The notes under the pieces: generated by a model | Seen by the model: only the letters and a program-made list of their open reading frames with translations | Databases searched by the model: none | What the model was told of the DNA's origin: nothing | Part shown: piece by piece, positions 29,473 through 39,784 of the stretch | How positions within the stretch are numbered: position 1 is the stretch's first letter | Layout of the letters: each line of letters opens with the position of its first letter | NCBI GenBank assembly: GCA_020186115.1 | Contig: WSYJ01000157.1 | Location: 806,001-870,000 of the forward strand | DNA from: Histomonas meleagridis | Lineage: Eukaryota; Parabasalia; Tritrichomonadida; Dientamoebidae | Length of the DNA stretch: 64,000 nt | Direction of reading: 5' to 3' | Made by a program: the position numbers and the translations under genes

Positions 29473-30147
29473 TACTGGAACGTTGAAATTTGGATGCTTT
29501 TATGGAATGCAACCGATAAATTTGATTGAAAATTGAGATAAACCGTGAAATCAATTTGACCAACTATGCGGTCAATGTGAAGTTATTTAACGTCTTTAAT
29601 TTATAAAAAGAATTTAACTGTATTCAACATTAATAGAGTTTATATGTAGTATATATGCCCCAAAATGCATCAAATTAAAGAAACAAAATAACTTATTAAA
29701 AAAATGATCTCTTATGAAAAATCTAAATCTCATTGAAAAATTTATGTATGAAATTTTGCATGTCAATGGTGATGCTTAGTTTAATCAAATAATATTTCTT
29801 CTTCTTGTTCTTAAGAACATAAAATAGTCAAGACTATGGATGGGTGGGAAATGTTTTCAATTTTTATAAAACACGACTTATGAATCAAAAGTTTTTTTTG
29901 AGGACGTCCAAGCGCATCACTTAAGCGAGTTTTGCAACTGGGAGCAGCCCTTCTAATAATTGAAAATTAGAAACGATAAGACAATTCACTTGAAGCCGAC
30001 CGTTTACTTTGATTTTGTGTTTATAAACTTTACGAAACCGCCACATCAAACATTTGATGCATAAATCAAAAATTTTTCATTTTTTTTTTTTGCAGCAAAA
30101 ATTTCATACCAAGACAAAACAAAAAACATAATCAATCCCTTAGATTT
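29473..30147. other. Intergenic region
   Basis: About 675 bp upstream of the ankyrin gene and downstream of the C39-like pseudo-peptidase gene. It includes a GACCGTTTACTTT sequence near 29998 similar to the AAACGG motif of other promoters. No gene recognised. Confidence 0.45.
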
Positions 30148-31047
30148 TTAAGGAGTTCTCCTTGTACCATTAATTTGAATGAATGAGAACAATGTATCGA
30201 AATTATTATCATATTGTGGAATCGAGCACCAATACACTAATTTATAGAATCTGTACAATCCCCACACTGTATATCCATCGATTCTATGGTCTGCCAAGTC
30301 GTGAGGGTTTGCGATAATGAGCACGTCATCCATTCCATAATCTGTACCCATAGTATCTACGCCAATTGGGACTACATAACTTGCTCCCCATTCTACAGTC
30401 AAGAAAATGATTGGGTTATTATATCTAATTGAATCCAAGATCCAATTTTTGAATTCATAATAGTTTTCCTTAATCGTTGTAGAGTTTGGAAGTGTCGTTT
30501 GGTTCAATGTATCGAATCCAAGTGATTGAATTCCAGCTTCCAAACAACGTGGTGGTGTACCATAACCTGTATGATTAACTGCTTTTCTTTTATCAGTACC
30601 AACGTCAAATACCTCAGCTAAATATGGTTCGTCATAAGTATCATAGCCTAAGTAATTAAGAATCATATTAAAGCAAGCAATAGAGTCAGTGTACTTTGAA
30701 GTTTGCAAGAATGTCTTGAACTTAGGAAATATGGTAAGTGTATCATCGGATTTCATGTTATAATAGTCCAACATAGTGAAGTACTTTGAGTTTAAGCGGT
30801 CGCGACCAGAATTTACATATGAAGCATAAGGTGTAAGGTTTCCTTCGCCATAATATGGTACTTTGATATCTAAAATTTGCTCAGTGTTAACTTCTGTGCC
30901 TCCGACTGGTGCGTACTCATATATTGTAGCGCCTTCTTTAAGACCGATTGCAACAGCCATTCCAATAGCAACACATAGCAGTAATACATTTGCCATTAAT
31001 GATATTAACTTCACCATGTCCATCTTCATATCATAACCTGAGCTCAT
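30148..31047 (-). CDS. C39-like membrane protein lacking catalytic residues
   Basis: Translation is taken from the ATG at 31047 (MSSGYDMKMDMVKLISLMAN, 299 residues) because this aligns with the start of the divergent paralogue at 31242; longer versions need a TTG start. A membrane helix covers residues ~12-34, followed by an extracellular or lumenal Peptidase_C39_2-type domain. Compared with the paralogue, catalytic Cys becomes Asp121, His becomes Ser223 and the third residue Asp becomes Asn247, while the flanking framework (TSK..., PIIF, GVDTMGTD, DDVLIIANP, DHRIDGYTVWGLYRFY) is kept. It is therefore probably a pseudo-enzyme. Several N-glycosylation sequons fit an exposed location. Confidence 0.75.
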   Translation of the reverse strand: MSSGYDMKMDMVKLISLMANVLLLCVAIGMAVAIGLKEGATIYEYAPVGGTEVNTEQILDIKVPYYGEGNLTPYASYVNSGRDRLNSKYFTMLDYYNMKSDDTLTIFPKFKTFLQTSKYTDSIACFNMILNYLGYDTYDEPYLAEVFDVGTDKRKAVNHTGYGTPPRCLEAGIQSLGFDTLNQTTLPNSTTIKENYYEFKNWILDSIRYNNPIIFLTVEWGASYVVPIGVDTMGTDYGMDDVLIIANPHDLADHRIDGYTVWGLYRFYKLVYWCSIPQYDNNFDTLFSFIQINGTRRTP

Positions 31048-31225
31048 TTGTCGAAATGTTGAACTTTTAACCACTTTTGATGTGAACTCAAATTTCCATT
31101 GAATTCCCAAAAAGGTGAATTTTGACAACGATTTGAATACACAATCGAAGCTTGGGCCATTGAAATAACGCAACTCTTGGCATTGAAACAACAAACTGTA
31201 TTCAATTTTTGTGAGAAATCATATC

Positions 31226-31226
31226 A
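31226..31226 (+). promoter_or_regulatory. Initiator-like TCATA before the C39-like peptidase gene
   Basis: TCATA occurs twice in the 25 bp before the ATG (31219-31223 and 31224-31228). The second puts the putative start nucleotide at 31226, 16 bp upstream of translation, which fits the trichomonad TCAYW initiator. Confidence 0.35.
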
Positions 31227-31241
31227 TATAACATTTGTTTC

Positions 31242-32066
31242 ATGGGTGACTGCGGGAAGATTGTTTCACTGATATTAAATGTCCTCCTTCTGGTTGTCGA
31301 CATTGTCCTCATTGTTTGCTATTTCGTCGTAAGCAAAGATGAAATTACACACGTTGTGCCACCAGTTTCACATGACCAAGTAATACCAATCACCGGGAAA
31401 TATTATATGGACAAAATTGAAGGTCCTGCTGCTGCGCAATTCCAATATGATCATTTGGACTCCAAATATTATACAATGCACGACTTTTATAATATGAAGT
31501 CAGAAGGCTCCTTAAAGATATTAAGTAATTATCGAACTTATCAACAAACTTCCGAATTGTCATGCGGATGCTGCTGCATCATCATGGCCGCCGATTACAC
31601 AGAAAAAGATACGTCCATTTCCGAAAGGCGCTGCTCTGACATTGCAGGAACAAATGAAAGCGGCACTACACCTGAAAATTTAATGCATGTACTCGACACA
31701 ATGAACTATGACTACGAGGCTAACGTAGGAGGTCCTAATGGTAATCCGTTCAATGATTATAAGTCATTTAGAACATGGGTCCAAAAATCTATTGATGATG
31801 GATATCCGATCATCGTCTGCTGTAATGATTTAGGTGGTCACTATATAACAATTATTGGTATAGATACATTAGGGACTGATGAAACTTATGATGACGTTTT
31901 AATATTTGCTGATCCTTACGATAACACTGACCATAGACAAGATGGCTATAACGTATGGGAACTTGAAAGGTTTTATGATTTATGGGCTGTTCCACTTGAT
32001 TTATTGACAGATCGTGAGCATGCTTCGTTTAGATATATTCAAGTGAAAGGGAAGAAAGCGCAGTAA
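31242..32066 (+). CDS. Membrane-anchored C39-like cysteine peptidase
   Basis: The 274-residue protein has an N-terminal membrane helix (residues ~7-30, IVSLILNVLLLVVDIVLIVC) and one Peptidase_C39_2-type domain. The catalytic set is visible: Gln102 for the oxyanion hole, Cys108 in SCGC followed by Met115 at the usual distance, His200 in GGHYITIIGID, and Asp224 in IFADPYD. The single helix suggests a type II protein with the protease domain outside or in a vesicle lumen. The gene is divergent from the inactive paralogue, with 194 bp between start codons, so the pair arose by inverted duplication and may be co-expressed. Trichomonads have many papain-like enzymes; a C39-like one of this form is less usual. 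Confidence 0.78.
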   Translation: MGDCGKIVSLILNVLLLVVDIVLIVCYFVVSKDEITHVVPPVSHDQVIPITGKYYMDKIEGPAAAQFQYDHLDSKYYTMHDFYNMKSEGSLKILSNYRTYQQTSELSCGCCCIIMAADYTEKDTSISERRCSDIAGTNESGTTPENLMHVLDTMNYDYEANVGGPNGNPFNDYKSFRTWVQKSIDDGYPIIVCCNDLGGHYITIIGIDTLGTDETYDDVLIFADPYDNTDHRQDGYNVWELERFYDLWAVPLDLLTDREHASFRYIQVKGKKAQ

Positions 32067-32540
32067 CTTGAGTAAACGACAAAACTAATTGTCATATAAA
32101 ATGTTTAAATTATGGCGAATGAAAATGTTATGCTTTGATGGAAGTGATTACTTTGGTGTAACCGCTGTAAATTGTCTCAAAAAATGTTTATCGTCATTTT
32201 ATCGTTGAAATTGGTGTCAAATTTTGAGAGCGCATCAAAAAAACAGAAAAATTCAAATATAACCGATGTTCCGAATGTGAATTTCGCTTCGTTTGCTGGT
32301 TTTTGATTCTCATAATTATGCTGCAGATAAGAAAAATGTTATGCGCATTTATTTATATCAAATATGAAAGGATAACTTCGTTGGATTGGATGAAATTTAT
32401 AAAATTTACAAAAAAACGGCTTGTAAACCGTCGTAGTTAATTGACTATGTTTTCAAAGTTGAATAAAAGTATACCAAAGCAACCGGAAAAATATATTTTT
32501 TTCCTCAATATGTTACATTTAAATGTATCGAGATATATAA
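32067..32540. other. Intergenic region
   Basis: About 470 bp before a MITE. A pair of AACGG/CCGTC sites (near 32415-32435) faces each other. No gene recognised. Confidence 0.4.
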
Positions 32541-32548
32541 GAAGTTTT

Positions 32549-32725
32549 TAGGGTGGATTTTTGTAATCAAAACAAAATTTGTCGGGTAAATCTTTTGCTC
32601 TGTAGTGGGCAATATTCAGATAATTAAACGTGTCCATTCGGAGGAACGTATTAATTATTATTAAAGAGAACCTTTGCCCACGAAATCCACAAAATTTCAA
32701 AAAAAGAACATTTGGACCCACCCTA
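32549..32725. mobile_element. 177-bp hAT-like MITE
   Basis: The element begins TAGGGTGG and ends CCACCCTA, and is flanked by a perfect 8-bp direct repeat GAAGTTTT at 32541-32548 and 32726-32733. An 8-bp target duplication and ends fitting the YARNG consensus are typical of hAT elements. Inverted-repeat similarity continues imperfectly inward (AAAATTTGT in one arm, AAATTTTGT in the other). It has no coding capacity, so it would depend on a transposase elsewhere. Confidence 0.7.
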
Positions 32726-32889
32726 GAAGTTTTCTAATTACGAGTATATAAAAATTGGAAGATGTGAAATTAAATAGAAAATCTAAACGGATGCTCGTTA
32801 AAATAAAAAACCATTTTTTTAGTTAATTTTTATGAATACTAAATAACAAATGAACAGTTTCAATATTTTATAAACTCAACATCTGTTCA

Positions 32890-34330
32890 TCCAAGTAATT
32901 AGGTTGATATTCAAGAAGTGATTTAACTATTTCTGTATAACCTTCATAAGACTAAAATAAGTGCTGTCCTTCATAATTTAAATAATTTCCAAATATTATT
33001 TTGAAATATAAAATTATTATAATAAATATTAAATAAAACAAATAAATATCTTTAGCATTAATTTCAATTCCTTCTTGTTCAAGAAGTAATTTAACTATTT
33101 CTAGATAACCATTTTCAGATGCAATAATAAGTGCTGTATAAAATATTTTTAATCATTTCCAAATATTATTTTGAATTTCCAAATATTATTATAAAATATA
33201 AAATTGTTAAAATAAATATTATATAAAACAAATAAATATCTTTAGCATTAATATCAATTCCTTCTTGAACAAGAAGCAATTTAACGATTTCTGTATAACC
33301 ATCTCTAGATGCAATAATAAGTGCTGTATAAAATATTTTAAATAATTTCCAAATATTATTTTGAAATATTAAATTATTAAAATAAACATAAAATAGAACA
33401 AATAAATATCTTTAGCATTAATATCAATTCCTTCTTGTTTTAAAACGCATTCAACAAGTTCGATATTTTCTGATCCAGCTGAAAATACCAAAATATTGTG
33501 TGGAAATGAATACTCTTTAATAAAATATTCAACTAAAAAAATATTTCCAATAATTGCTGCTGCATTTATAATATCATTATTTATTTTCATTCCTTCTTTA
33601 AGTAAAAATGAAAATATTTCATAATTATGATATAAAATACAAAGTTTTCCTATTTCTTCTAATCAAATTTGTTTTCATAAAGATATTTAAAGATATCATT
33701 TCGATGAAATTCGATTGCATCTTCACTTACACCTTCAAATGATGAATGATTTTGTTCACATAAAATAATTTCTTCATTTCCACCTGTAACTGCATATTTA
33801 CCTGTATTATCTAATTTTGCACCATTCATAAGTAAATATTTAAAACATTTAACTGAAGAAAAAAATGCTGCATAATCAATTAATGTAACATTTTTATGAT
33901 TAATAAATGAACATCTTTCATAAAGTGATGGTTCAATTGTTAGATTGAAATCAAAATCTGTTTGTGATGATGTTTCTTGAAGTTTTTCTATTTCATCGTT
34001 TCGAATTATTTTTGTAATTTCATTTGGATTATGTCCTTCTCTAATTAATTTCTTATGTAATTCCCAATCATTTGCTGAAAGTTCTTCATAATTTTCAAAA
34101 TAATATTCCCATAAAATTTGCACAACATTTGAATATTATAAAAGAAATATATCAAATATATTATAATCATAAGATAAAGGATGGATTTCATCAAATTTGC
34201 TGATTATTAAACCTAAAGATTTAGAGAAATTTTCTTCATTCAAACTAAAAATTGCTTGGCTTATTGATAGAAGTGTTTCCCAGTTGCAATGTTCCTTTGG
34301 CTCCATGTTGAAAAATGTGTTGTACAACAT
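32890..34330 (-). pseudogene. Broken DUF3447/ankyrin protein gene
   Basis: A second copy of the family at 26.6-29.5 kb. The start ATG is at 34330, but after 64 codons a stop and an internal deletion remove about 110 residues. The DUF3447 block resumes at 34123 (ELHKKLIREGHNPNE) and runs to 33659, where a single-base change gives a stop (YENKFD); the coding then continues in another frame through 33590-33410. Three ankyrin units with the same ~80-nt spacers follow, with markers at 33410, 33240 and 33050, and a degenerate fourth near 32900-32950. Two clear disruptions make it a pseudogene, although the spacer structure is intact. Confidence 0.75.
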
Positions 34331-34485
34331 CTGTTGGGGTACCCCAAGTGGAATAATGAATGTGTACTTTTTAAATACATTTATAGAATTTATTGTTTGA
34401 GATATATCAAAAAGTGGATTTTACGACGAGGTGCACCGAAATCTGGACCAACAAATCAAGCAAACATTCTCAATTCGGATTAAAA

Positions 34486-37400
34486 ATGGAAGAACTAAAG
34501 AAACTCCTTGAAAATGAAAAGAATAGATTAAATTTTAAAGAGGCACAAGAGTTACTTCGCAGCCAGCTTGCTTTAGACAAGGTTGATGCATTAAAACAAT
34601 TAATAGATTTGTTATTTGGACCAAATAGCATTATAATTCCAACAAATTTTATTCAAACAATCAAAAAAGAAATTAAAACATTTGAAATTCAAAAGGGCTT
34701 TGATGATTTGCGTCATGAAAATATTCAAAATTCGTTTTGGAATTCTGAAAACCCCTGCATAAATTCATTAATAAATGATTGGCTTTTTTCTGGAAATCAA
34801 ATATTTGAAGGAAACGAAGAACAGTTCTTTATTATTGTTTCAAAAAATATACAAAGTTTCCCAATTGATTCTTTCAAATTATTTTCGAAAATGACTTTAG
34901 ATATCCTTAAGACAAACAAAAAGTTTCAATTTGAAAAAAGTCAAGTTACTGATTACTTTGATATTTATTCGAAAGAATCAATTATTCTATCGTCATTTCT
35001 TAGTATTTCCAAAAATACTCTAAACTACGAATCTCAAATGCCAATAGTTCAAGTAGTTTTTGAGTGTCTTCGACAAGGCTTCACAGATTCTCAAATTCAA
35101 CAATTAATTTCCGATAATATTCTTTCAACATATCTTTCATCAAATCTTTATTTACTTCTTAAATCTGAGCTTTGTAAACTTCCAATGCTCAGTAATATTT
35201 CAACAGAAGTCATTAATGCGTGTATTAAATTACAAAATCAATCACACAACCCCGAAGATTTAATCATAGTTTACACATCATTTTCATCTGTAATAAGCCA
35301 AAGCAACATATTACAAGTTCTAAAGCCAATATGTTCATTTCTCATCAGAGATTTCAACACTTCAAACGAATACATTAAATTTTCATTGACTGGACTTTTT
35401 AAGAAAGTTATGAAAATTTCAAAGAAAGCCGAAAAATTGAAAGAAGTCAGTGAATTTTTTATGAAGAACATTCAAATTTTGCCGATGAATTCACCGTTAT
35501 CTAAATGGTTGTTACCACAAATTCTTCCAAATTGTGATTATACTCAAACCGAGTCATTTGTCAGTAAATTATTTGATTTAATTAATGATCCATTTAGTGT
35601 TGTATTAATATCCAAATTAATCTCTACGATTAAATTACCTAATTATATTGATATAATAATTAACAAAGTTACAAACAATTTCAATTCCAAAAGTTCATTA
35701 ATACCATTACAACATTTATTTAAGCCATTTTTCCAAAAGAACAAAAACTTATTTAATGATTCAATTGATAAAATCGAACAAGTACAAAATGAATTTATAA
35801 AGAATTGGATATTACTTGAGTTAAGTATAGCTATACCCAACAAAATTAATCAAGAAAAATTACGCGAATTAATAATATACGGAAGAAAAAGTTATAATTG
35901 GGATTTACGAATATTATCATTAACATCATTTGTACAAAACAATTTCCCACATAACGAAAATGATTTAAATGATTTCGTTGATACAATTCCATCATTAATA
36001 TTAACAGATACTAAATATAGTTCGATACTTATAAACTTTGAGAAAATTATACAAAACAAAAAATTCGAAAAAAAATTGAATAAAATTTTAAATATTTTTT
36101 CCGATTTGATGGAATCGAATTATCCATCAAATCATCGAAAGTTTGGATTTGATATTTGTAATATGATTTGGAAAAAAGATATTTCGTTAGTTACGAAGAA
36201 ACATTTGATAAATTTGATTTCTTTTTTAAATGATACTAATTATAAATATGAGCCATTAATTCGATATTTATTTAATGAGAATAAAATTAATGAAATTATT
36301 TCCACGTTTAAAGAGAATAAGTTCGAAAATAATATAAAATTTGATTTCGAAAATGATAATATTTCACTTGAGCAATTTAAAGAATATCATTTTATTATCA
36401 AAAGGAATAAAATTTCTAATGATGATTCTATAAATATATTATTTAATCAACTAAAGAATAATAAATATAATCATTCATGGGAAATCCAAATTGAAATCTT
36501 TTCCATTATTACAATAATGTTAAAGAATTCAATAAATGAAAACTTAATAAAAGAATTTGTTGAATATTATTTTAATTATTTACTTCAAAATAGAATTCCA
36601 GGTTTTATCCAAAGTTCATTAAAGTCATTCCAACAAGCAATGACATTAGTAAAGAACACTTCGTTACCAGAGCAATTCTCGCAAACAATAATTTCAATAA
36701 TGAAAGAATTCGACATGTTAACGATGCGTCGTTCTGCAAGTTTACCATTTATATCATTAGTTCTCATGAAAATGTCGCCGAATAATATACCGATTTTATT
36801 TACTACATTATTAAACTTAATAAAAAACACAAATGATATAAATGAATCTACAAATGCATTAAATGTATTACGCGCGATAATTATTGATCATGAATTATCG
36901 AGTAAAATTGAGCCATTTTTATCTAAAGTATTTAAATTAATATTTTTGACTTTATATAAGTTTAATAAATGGGATATTTTATTATCAATTGATCAAGTGT
37001 TTTCCGCATTTATACGAAAAGTTTGGAAAATTTATGGAACTGAATCAACATTAAATTCATTAATTAGAGAACAATTCTTCTCAAAGATTAATGGATCGAA
37101 AGAATTAATAATAAAAATATTAAACGATGATGAAAAACATAAACATTCATTGTATTTGATATTACATTTACTTTCGATGTTCCAAAATGATGAAATTGGT
37201 GATATCGAATTAATGAATTTAGTTTTTAAACATCGGAAAAGTAAATCATCGAGAATTAGAAGAATAACATCGAGAGCTTTTATTACATTAATACCAAATT
37301 TAGAAATAGAAACAATTTGTAATTCATTAATTAATAACTTAAATAAAATTAATGAATATAATGAATTACATGGAACAATTTTAATCATATATGAGATTAT

Positions 37401-38307
37401 TAAGAAATTCGGTATTATGAAGTTGAATAACATTCCGATTTTAAATAATTTGCCGAAAATGATTTGGAAACATTATATTGAGTTGTTAATAATATTAAAT
37501 AATAATAAATGTGAAGCTGAGAAATATTTTGTATATAATGAGAATATGAATTGTAAAAATGTTTTTTTACTTATACAAAATTGGAATAAAAATTTAATGC
37601 CGTCAAATGATTTGTTAAAACGTATTAAATTCGATTTGTTATTAAATGGTTTAAACTGCAAAAATAAAAGTTATTTATATAATGGATTAAAGTTTTTATA
37701 TAAATATCATTTGGATAATATAGAAAATGAATATTTAAATAATATAATAAAAATGATAAAAGAAATTGATTCAATACAAATAAAATCCATTTTAATAAAA
37801 CTTTTGATGAAATTTGAGAATAGTAATGATATAATATTTGAGGAATTAAATGATTTGTTTTATAATTGGTGTTTAAACTTAAATGATATAATGGTTCCTT
37901 TACATTTATCTATTGTTAAATTAATAAATAAAATTGTTGACTATAAAAATGGTTGGTTAATCGCTTTGTTGTTATTAATTAACGATGTACCGAAAGTTCG
38001 GACAATTTTATCATTTAATTTAACTGGTGAAAATGGTTTAAATGAATTCGAATTATTAAATATAATTAAAAATAATTTGTCATTAAATGATAAAAGAAAA
38101 ATAGCTTCGGATTGGATTTGCGTGTTGGAAAAGAGATTACAATGCGATAAATGGGGCGAAACAATCTCTGTCTTCGTGGACGACTTCTTTCTGTCGAATT
38201 TGGCATTTCCTGAATTGAAAAATGAGTTCGAAAAAGAAGTGACGAAACCACTGAACTTAAATGAATTAAGAAAAATTTACATAGAAAAGGCAAAATCGAT
38301 AATTTAA
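34486..38307 (+). CDS. THADA: THADA/Trm732-like protein (DUF2428)
   Basis: The start is taken at the ATG 34486 (MEELKKLLENEKN, 1273 residues); a further in-frame Met upstream is unlikely. The protein is a long helical solenoid. Around residues 745-860 it contains the DUF2428 signature: MRRSASLPF followed by a NVLRAIIID block and WDILLSIDQVFSAFIRKVWK, matching RRSAGLPF, ALNILRALF and SSTLLFSALITRIFG of THADA/Trm732. Yeast Trm732 partners the methyltransferase Trm7 for 2'-O-methylation of tRNA position 32. A partner gene is not in the window. Stop TAAATA fits the TAAA polyadenylation signal. The sequence is exceptionally AT-rich and rich in Asn/Ile/Lys. Confidence 0.8.
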   Translation: MEELKKLLENEKNRLNFKEAQELLRSQLALDKVDALKQLIDLLFGPNSIIIPTNFIQTIKKEIKTFEIQKGFDDLRHENIQNSFWNSENPCINSLINDWLFSGNQIFEGNEEQFFIIVSKNIQSFPIDSFKLFSKMTLDILKTNKKFQFEKSQVTDYFDIYSKESIILSSFLSISKNTLNYESQMPIVQVVFECLRQGFTDSQIQQLISDNILSTYLSSNLYLLLKSELCKLPMLSNISTEVINACIKLQNQSHNPEDLIIVYTSFSSVISQSNILQVLKPICSFLIRDFNTSNEYIKFSLTGLFKKVMKISKKAEKLKEVSEFFMKNIQILPMNSPLSKWLLPQILPNCDYTQTESFVSKLFDLINDPFSVVLISKLISTIKLPNYIDIIINKVTNNFNSKSSLIPLQHLFKPFFQKNKNLFNDSIDKIEQVQNEFIKNWILLELSIAIPNKINQEKLRELIIYGRKSYNWDLRILSLTSFVQNNFPHNENDLNDFVDTIPSLILTDTKYSSILINFEKIIQNKKFEKKLNKILNIFSDLMESNYPSNHRKFGFDICNMIWKKDISLVTKKHLINLISFLNDTNYKYEPLIRYLFNENKINEIISTFKENKFENNIKFDFENDNISLEQFKEYHFIIKRNKISNDDSINILFNQLKNNKYNHSWEIQIEIFSIITIMLKNSINENLIKEFVEYYFNYLLQNRIPGFIQSSLKSFQQAMTLVKNTSLPEQFSQTIISIMKEFDMLTMRRSASLPFISLVLMKMSPNNIPILFTTLLNLIKNTNDINESTNALNVLRAIIIDHELSSKIEPFLSKVFKLIFLTLYKFNKWDILLSIDQVFSAFIRKVWKIYGTESTLNSLIREQFFSKINGSKELIIKILNDDEKHKHSLYLILHLLSMFQNDEIGDIELMNLVFKHRKSKSSRIRRITSRAFITLIPNLEIETICNSLINNLNKINEYNELHGTILIIYEIIKKFGIMKLNNIPILNNLPKMIWKHYIELLIILNNNKCEAEKYFVYNENMNCKNVFLLIQNWNKNLMPSNDLLKRIKFDLLLNGLNCKNKSYLYNGLKFLYKYHLDNIENEYLNNIIKMIKEIDSIQIKSILIKLLMKFENSNDIIFEELNDLFYNWCLNLNDIMVPLHLSIVKLINKIVDYKNGWLIALLLLINDVPKVRTILSFNLTGENGLNEFELLNIIKNNLSLNDKRKIASDWICVLEKRLQCDKWGETISVFVDDFFLSNLAFPELKNEFEKEVTKPLNLNELRKIYIEKAKSII

Positions 38308-38692
38308 ATAAATATTTTTATAAAGTTATAATTTAAATATTTTTTTTTAAATAAAATTGAAATTTCAATTTCATGTTCTTGATTTATATTTGCAATTATT
38401 ATAAAAAAAATGAAAAATTTAATGATTTTAATGCATATTTAATATCATATGAAGCAAATCTCATGAATCTTCCTATAATTAAAATGAAAATTTATTATAG
38501 AAAATTAAACGATACATATTAATTTTGAAATCATTATAATATATTGAATTAATTAAAAAATAAATTTTCAACAATAGATAATAATTAAAAATTAATCTAA
38601 ATGTAATACAAAATATAATAAGATCACAAATTTCATTTAGATCGAAAAATAGTTATAAATATTTTTCTACATTTATTTATATTTTTACAGTG
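38308..38692. other. Very AT-rich intergenic region
   Basis: About 385 bp with no recognisable element or reading frame. Confidence 0.5.
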
Positions 38693-39430
38693 TCAAATAC
38701 ATTGGTCCTCATCTTCATTTATTAAACTATTAAATTCATTGTTGACATCTTCGTGATTTCCTCCAGTATTTGATGATATATTATTATTTATGTATGACAA
38801 CGATTTTGTTTCCGTTGTTCGTTTTTTATTTCTCTTCAACATAAATATTACGATTCCGTCAATTATCAAAACTATCACAATAGCGCCGCATATAATACCA
38901 ATTAACAATTCATTTGATATTGAATTATCTTTTGGTGTAACATTAGTGACAACAAATGTATAAAAGTCAGAATAATAACTATAATAAGACGAATAATATA
39001 TAACAGTGTAATCGTAATATATGACATTTGTCGATATATAACTATAAGTGGATTCAAATGTTAATAATGATATTGTATTTATGTATTTACTATAAAATGT
39101 ACATTTTACACTTTCGAAAGTGTAATAGATAGTGAGTAAGTTAAAGTGAAAGATAAAGTTACATCCGATGGAAATGAATCTGAATAAGTAACTTATGCAG
39201 TGAAAGTATTTAAGTGCATTTGCTTGAAATGATTCAATAGAAGTAACTGACTCAATATTTGTTCGATTGAGCTTATGAATAACTTTGTGTAAATGTATTT
39301 AATTGAATGTATTACAATCGATAAACAGAATTGTTAGTATAAGACATTCTTGTGTTTCCCTGGTATTAAATTTCCAAATGTATCATCTTGATATTTATAA
39401 CACAAAGAATCACAAAGACGGAAGTTTGGA
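38693..39430 (-). pseudogene. Remnant of a BspA-like surface protein (C-terminal part)
   Basis: On the minus strand an open frame from ~39110 to 38693 encodes a Tyr/Ser/Thr-rich stalk, one transmembrane helix (LIGIICGAIVIVLIIDGIVI) and a Lys-rich, then acidic tail of about 45 residues. Upstream the homology to the gene at 39785-41767 continues but in other frames: a SFTLTYSLSITLSK segment near 39110-39150 and a TFGN segment near 39380, where the intact gene has TFGNMEITKG. Stops and frameshifts separate these pieces, and the leucine-rich repeats are missing. It is a decayed tail of the BspA-like family. Confidence 0.6.
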
Positions 39431-39784
39431 TCGATTTATTCTTCGAATGATACGGAATTTGTATATTATGATTATATCATTCTCTAATATTCATCATATA
39501 TTACATATTATTCTGCTTTTTACACAACTCTCCATAATGAAGATAAAAAATATGAAAATAAAAATATATAAAAGCAAGAAATTCTTATTGTTGTTATTGT
39601 AATCGTTTGTGTTATAATAATTTTAATTATTCCAATTCTTTTGTTCGAAATCAAATTTTATGTTATATACATATCGAGATAAACATATAAAAATATAATA
39701 GAAGGAAACATCATATTCGTAAAAATAAGGTTTATATTTATTAAATAAATAAATAAAATTATTTTTTTCCTAAAATATGTTTAT
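39431..39784. other. AT-rich spacer between BspA pseudogene and BspA-like gene
   Basis: About 350 bp; the plus-strand frame spanning 39303-39602 is a shadow. Nothing convincing was seen. Confidence 0.4.

Noticed and set aside
39303-39602. 99-codon plus-strand frame
   Set aside because: It partly overlaps the minus-strand BspA pseudogene and has no protein-like features.
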